Below, in pieces: positions 6,114 to 9,022 of a DNA stretch of 9,022 nucleotides. The notes under the pieces were generated by a model. It saw only the letters and a list, made by a program, of their open reading frames with translations, was not told where the DNA came from and did not search any database. The DNA comes from Treponema sp. (GTDB lineage Bacteria > Spirochaetota > Spirochaetia > Treponematales > Breznakiellaceae), in the NCBI GenBank assembly GCA_031255815.1, contig JAIRRU010000066.1, forward strand, positions 1 to 9,022. Reading direction: 5' to 3'. A program made the translations under genes and the position numbers. How positions within the stretch are numbered: the stretch's first letter is position 1; each line of letters begins with the position of its first letter.

Positions 6114-7643
6114 TTAAACAACTCTATTATGCTTTTCCGCCAGGTCGAAGAGTTCCCGCAGCGATTTGATCTGCAGCTTGTCGAACAACTGGTTACGGTA
6201 CCAGTAAGCGGTTGTTTTCTTGATGCTGAGCCTTCCGCAAATATCTTCGTACTTGAAACCCTGCATCATCATTTCCGCAACGGCCAGTTCCCGGGCGGAA
6301 AGCCTGTCAAAGGCGCTGGCGATAAGCCTGCGCTGCCGATCTGTCAGCGGCGCTTCCGGCAAAGACGGATCCGGCAGGGGGGGAGCGCCTGGCGGCGCTT
6401 CCGTTAGCGGCGGCCCGGCCCGGGCTAAGGCGCCTTCCGTTTCGCTCTCCCCCCGGCCAGCTATCTCCGCAATCCCCTCCTCGCCGATGAGCGGGCTGCC
6501 CCGCGATGAGTAGAGAAGATACGGCTCCAGCAGCAGGTACAGGACCGCCATGGCGACGGCAATGGCAAGATAGACGGTGTACAGCAAAGCGCTGTTGTCC
6601 CGGAACACTTCAATCAGGACGCCAAGAACCAGCACCGACGCCACAAAGGAAATACCGATAATGGCCGGGGAAATGAAGCGGGAAGGGTAGCGCCTGGTCA
6701 TCACCACGCCGTAGTAGGGTATCAGGATACAGGCGACGGTACCCGGCCCGAGCAAAGCGCAGGCCGGAAGCGCCAGAAGGGGAACGTAGAGGGACATGAT
6801 GGCAAGGATAAAGCCCGTTACGGACACCACGACCGAGACGGAAGCGTGGCGCAGGGGCGAAAGACGGAAACGCGGCAGCAGGGCGTATCCGGCAATGGCG
6901 AAAACCGCGAAGGAAAGGTAAAAGACAAACACCCCGTGTTCCACGCCCTCCGCCACCGAAATACCGAAGGAAAACACGATATTGCCCAAAAAACACAGGG
7001 CGAAGAGCCCCGCGAACAGCCGCTTGGGGCAGATTAGGCCCGTCCCCTTCCGCACGTATTCGGGCCACACCCCGGCCGGCAGTTTGCCGTAGAACAGAAG
7101 CTGCAGCGCCAGGGCAGCCGCGTTGAAGATTTTGAACACCCCGTAGGGCATTTCAAAAAACTGGTTCTGCATCAGGGCGGCGGCAATAAAGATGATGCCG
7201 TAAGCGACAAGCAGATGCTTAACGGCGCTCCGGTCACTGAAAAGGGCGACAATAAGGGCGGTTTCAAAACCGATCATAATGCAGCAGCAGAGCAGCTGGA
7301 TAAGGAAAAACAGCGTCAAAGCCGGAGAGGGAAGGGGCAGGTAAAGCGCCAGGGCGGATACCAGCGCGAGGCCCGCCAGAATCCTTTCGGCCCACACAAT
7401 CCGCGTGGGAAAAACCGTCATAAAGACAATAGAAACGGTGTATCCGGCGGCGATAAGGGGCATCAGGTTTCCGGTATCAATGCCCAGCGGCAGCCTGCCC
7501 GCCACCGCCAGAACCGCTCCGGTATAGCTGAACACCCCCACCTGCCAGCCCGTAAACAGGGCGAAACAGAGCAGCCAGGGCAGGCCCGGGTTGAGCCGCT
7601 TCCGTTCATTTTCCGCCAGTATCAGCTTGTCCATCCCCGCCAC
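6114..7643 (-). CDS. Polytopic membrane protein with C-terminal LuxR-type helix-turn-helix (membrane-bound transcriptional regulator)
   Basis: The product is 509 residues from a GTG at 7643. ATG at 7634 (Met4) is an equally plausible start, with G-rich sequence before both. Residues about 21-378 contain roughly twelve hydrophobic segments (for example 21-48, 60-80, 87-105, 108-135, 142-160, 207-230, 237-256, 267-310, 325-346, 352-378), like a transporter fold. A Pro/Glu/Ala-rich linker (about 379-440) leads to a GerE/LuxR DNA-binding domain at about 446-505. That domain has LSARELAVAEMMMQGFKYED, then a turn and recognition helix with TTAYWYRNQLFDKLQIKS. There is no receiver domain and no autoinducer-binding domain. 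The protein probably senses a membrane-associated or transported signal and binds DNA from the membrane; this is inference. Similar membrane-LuxR proteins occur in Treponema and Eggerthella-type bacteria. It diverges from the lipoprotein gene at 7851 and lies upstream of the barrel gene. Confidence 0.85.
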   Translation of the reverse strand: MAGMDKLILAENERKRLNPGLPWLLCFALFTGWQVGVFSYTGAVLAVAGRLPLGIDTGNLMPLIAAGYTVSIVFMTVFPTRIVWAERILAGLALVSALALYLPLPSPALTLFFLIQLLCCCIMIGFETALIVALFSDRSAVKHLLVAYGIIFIAAALMQNQFFEMPYGVFKIFNAAALALQLLFYGKLPAGVWPEYVRKGTGLICPKRLFAGLFALCFLGNIVFSFGISVAEGVEHGVFVFYLSFAVFAIAGYALLPRFRLSPLRHASVSVVVSVTGFILAIMSLYVPLLALPACALLGPGTVACILIPYYGVVMTRRYPSRFISPAIIGISFVASVLVLGVLIEVFRDNSALLYTVYLAIAVAMAVLYLLLEPYLLYSSRGSPLIGEEGIAEIAGRGESETEGALARAGPPLTEAPPGAPPLPDPSLPEAPLTDRQRRLIASAFDRLSARELAVAEMMMQGFKYEDICGRLSIKKTTAYWYRNQLFDKLQIKSLRELFDLAEKHNRVV

Positions 7644-7758
7644 CCCGATCCCATTTCAGCACAGAAACATCCCTTGCTTCAATTGGGCAACTGCCGGGCG
7701 GGCTGCCCTGCCTGAACAGGGTGACCGGCTGTTAAAGCCTCCCGGTACGGATAAAGGC

Positions 7759-7772
7759 AATATCCGGAAATT
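7759..7772. promoter_or_regulatory. Imperfect dyad AATATCCGGAAATT
   Basis: This 14-bp sequence is self-complementary except at one symmetric pair (7762/7769), with TCCGGA at its centre. It lies in the divergent 7644-7850 gap, 12 bp before the perfect palindrome at 7785-7800. It could be a second regulator half of a tandem operator, or chance. Confidence 0.25.
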
Positions 7773-7784
7773 TTTTTGCCAAAC

Positions 7785-7800
7785 CCCTCAAATTTGAGGG
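7785..7800. promoter_or_regulatory. Perfect 16-bp palindrome, candidate operator
   Basis: CCCTCAAATTTGAGGG reads identically on both strands. It is about 50 bp upstream of the lipoprotein start codon and about 140 bp upstream of the membrane-LuxR gene start, in a divergent intergenic region. Palindromes of this size bind dimeric helix-turn-helix proteins such as LuxR-type regulators, so autoregulation or control of the lipoprotein gene by the adjacent regulator is a plausible inference. With no loop, it is unlikely to be an RNA terminator. I found no convincing -35/-10 pair next to it. Confidence 0.45.
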
Positions 7801-7837
7801 TGATTTTGAGAAGCCCCGGCGGCATGATACCGCTTAT

Positions 7838-7843
7838 AAGGAG
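7838..7843 (+). promoter_or_regulatory. Shine-Dalgarno for the lipoprotein gene
   Basis: AAGGAG lies seven bases before the ATG at 7851. It is the strongest ribosome-binding site in the window and fixes the start of the downstream lipoprotein, together with the signal peptide that begins at that ATG. Confidence 0.85.
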
Positions 7844-7850
7844 CAAAAGC

Positions 7851-9022
7851 ATGGGCAAATTCTCTCTTTTGCTGATAGTGGCGCTTTCCCTGTCCGGCTG
7901 CGAACTTTCCGGCGGCCCTGGGGGCCCGGAAGAGGCCGGGGCGGGGCTGGTCATCCTGCTGCCGGGGGCGGAAGGCCGGGCCATAGACGATCCCGGCAAT
8001 ATCGGCCACGAGGCCGTCCAGCGCCTCCTGACCTACGAGATCAGCCTTGCCGGGCCGGGGGGCCGGACAATGAACAGGGCGGCGGCTTACGGCGAAAGCC
8101 TGGAGTTCGCCAACTTGGAAGCGGGCGAATGGATCCTGAGCGCCAACGCCTTTTTCCGCGGCCACGGGAACCTCCAGGCCAACGATCCCGCCTCAGCCAA
8201 GCCGGAGGCGCAGCCGAAAACCCTGATGCTGGCGGCGGCGGAGACCCAAGAGGTACCCCTCAGCCTCGACCTTGCCCCGGCGCTGGAACAGGTAGTGCTG
8301 ATTCCGGACGCGGCGACCTTTAAGATGATCGGCGATCCGCCCGCTGCCGGGGGCTGGTTCGGGGAGGCGAAAAACTTCCTGCTCCTGGCCGATCTGGTAC
8401 TGGACAACTGGAAGGGCCCTGCCATTCAGGGCGACGCCTACTCCAGCCCGCAGGCCCGGGCTTTTTTCCACGGCGGCGGGCATACCCTTACCATCAGAAG
8501 TTTTGAAACCGCGGGCGGAACCCTCAACTGCGGCCTTTTTACGGACGCCTATCTGGCGGATTTTTACGATTTGAAGATAGTTCTGGATATCAGCGCCGGG
8601 AACAGCACGCTGGTTAATTATGCCGCGGGCGGCCTTACGGCTACCGGATCGAATGTAACGGTTAAGGATGTCCATGTTTCAGGCACTCTCCACGTGCGTT
8701 ACGCCGATACTTCCGGCGCCTGGGGCGGCGGCATAGCGGGGGAAATTACCGGGGGCATGGTGGCCGCCTCCTCGTCAAAGCTTGATCTCAAAATGGAGTA
8801 CAACGGCATGGGCAGTTCCCTTGGCAGTTCCGCCGGGGGCCTTTTGGGGGAGATGAACGGCGTTGAAATTACTGAATCCTTCTTCAGCGGAACCGTGGAA
8901 GGCAGCCGTGCCGGGGGCATCCTGGGCGCGGAGGGGATATTCCCCGCCAGCGATCCCAACATCATCAAGCACTGTTACAGCGCCGGAACCGTCAGGGGGA
9001 TCAATCCAAACGGCCAGGCAGT
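7851..9022 (+). CDS. GLUG-repeat lipoprotein (3' end beyond window)
   Basis: An open frame of 390 complete codons runs to the window edge without a stop. It starts MGKFSLLLIVALSLSGCEL, a short lipoprotein signal peptide. The lipobox is LSGC, with C17 the expected lipidated cysteine, so the product should be anchored to a membrane facing the periplasm or surface. Residues about 30-200 begin with a beta-rich stretch (GAGLVILLPGAEGRAIDDPG) and read like an adhesin-type N-terminal domain that I do not recognise. From about residue 290 there are GLUG-motif-like units (PF07581): GGGIAG (292-297), AGGLLG (328-333), then SFFSGTVEGSRAGGILG (343-359) and IIKHCYSAGTVRG (371-383). The last matches the family's 'I-NCYS-GTV-G' word. 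GLUG repeats occur in large surface or secreted proteins, often adhesins; specific binding partners are unknown. It is divergent from the membrane-LuxR gene, across a gap with a palindrome. Confidence 0.85.
   Translation, partial: MGKFSLLLIVALSLSGCELSGGPGGPEEAGAGLVILLPGAEGRAIDDPGNIGHEAVQRLLTYEISLAGPGGRTMNRAAAYGESLEFANLEAGEWILSANAFFRGHGNLQANDPASAKPEAQPKTLMLAAAETQEVPLSLDLAPALEQVVLIPDAATFKMIGDPPAAGGWFGEAKNFLLLADLVLDNWKGPAIQGDAYSSPQARAFFHGGGHTLTIRSFETAGGTLNCGLFTDAYLADFYDLKIVLDISAGNSTLVNYAAGGLTATGSNVTVKDVHVSGTLHVRYADTSGAWGGGIAGEITGGMVAASSSKLDLKMEYNGMGSSLGSSAGGLLGEMNGVEITESFFSGTVEGSRAGGILGAEGIFPASDPNIIKHCYSAGTVRGINPNGQA

Noticed and set aside
5244..6407. A 387-codon plus-strand frame spanning the start of the barrel gene and end of the LuxR gene
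   Set aside because: It crosses two well-supported genes on the opposite strand and the gap between them. Its composition is basic and Gly/Pro-rich without any family signature.
7706..7721. CCCTG/CAGGG hairpin in the divergent gap
   Set aside because: A 5-bp stem with a 6-base loop is common in GC-rich DNA, has no T-run, and points at neither gene clearly.
8087..8968. Several minus-strand ORFs of 65-160 codons opposite the lipoprotein gene
   Set aside because: They are antisense to a continuous plus-strand frame with a strong Shine-Dalgarno, lipobox and GLUG motifs, and show no domain of their own.

Overview
The window looks like part of a GC-rich (by eye, high-50s to about 60% G+C) Gram-negative chromosome. 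A spirochaete of the Treponema type, perhaps a termite-gut treponeme, is my best guess. The reasons are an outer-membrane-style beta-barrel C-terminus, a spirochaete-like lipobox lipoprotein carrying GLUG repeats, a LuxR-type helix-turn-helix fused to a polytopic membrane domain, and a COG1306/DUF4015 glycosidase-like secreted protein. This assignment is inference from protein families; no rRNA or other marker gene is present.

Layout. (1) Bases 1-174 are the 3' end of a HigA-like addiction-module antitoxin whose start lies off the left edge. (2) Bases 175-707 hold no convincing gene. They contain an approximately 400-bp structured repeat (about 180-581) with imperfect inverted ends and two internal hairpins, then a hairpin with a T-run just before the next gene. 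(3) Bases 708-2999 (+) encode an exported 763-residue protein with an N-terminal Asp-box/propeller-like region and a C-terminal DUF4015 glycoside-hydrolase-like TIM-barrel domain. (4) A GC-only hairpin at 3002-3021 separates it from a convergent gene. (5) Bases 3036-6023 (-) encode a 995-residue exported protein with an N-terminal HEXXH zinc-protease domain, a beta-propeller-like middle and a predicted outer-membrane beta-barrel. (6) Bases 6114-7643 (-) encode a roughly 12-helix membrane protein with a C-terminal LuxR/GerE DNA-binding domain. It lies 90 bp upstream of gene (5) on the same strand. (7) The divergent gap 7644-7850 holds a perfect 16-bp palindrome and a second dyad. (8) From 7851 to the right edge (+) an open frame encodes a GLUG-repeat lipoprotein, cut by the window end.

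Working picture. Apart from the antitoxin remnant, the genes concern the cell envelope: a secreted or periplasmic sugar-acting-like protein, an outer-membrane protease-barrel fusion, a surface-type lipoprotein, and a membrane-bound regulator placed between the last two. A reasonable inference is that the membrane regulator controls one or both flanking envelope genes through the divergent palindromic region. The sequence shows only the arrangement, not the regulation. I do not see a complete, clearly novel defence or mobile system. The most unusual items are the nested-inverted-repeat element, the protease-propeller-barrel fusion and the membrane-embedded LuxR protein.
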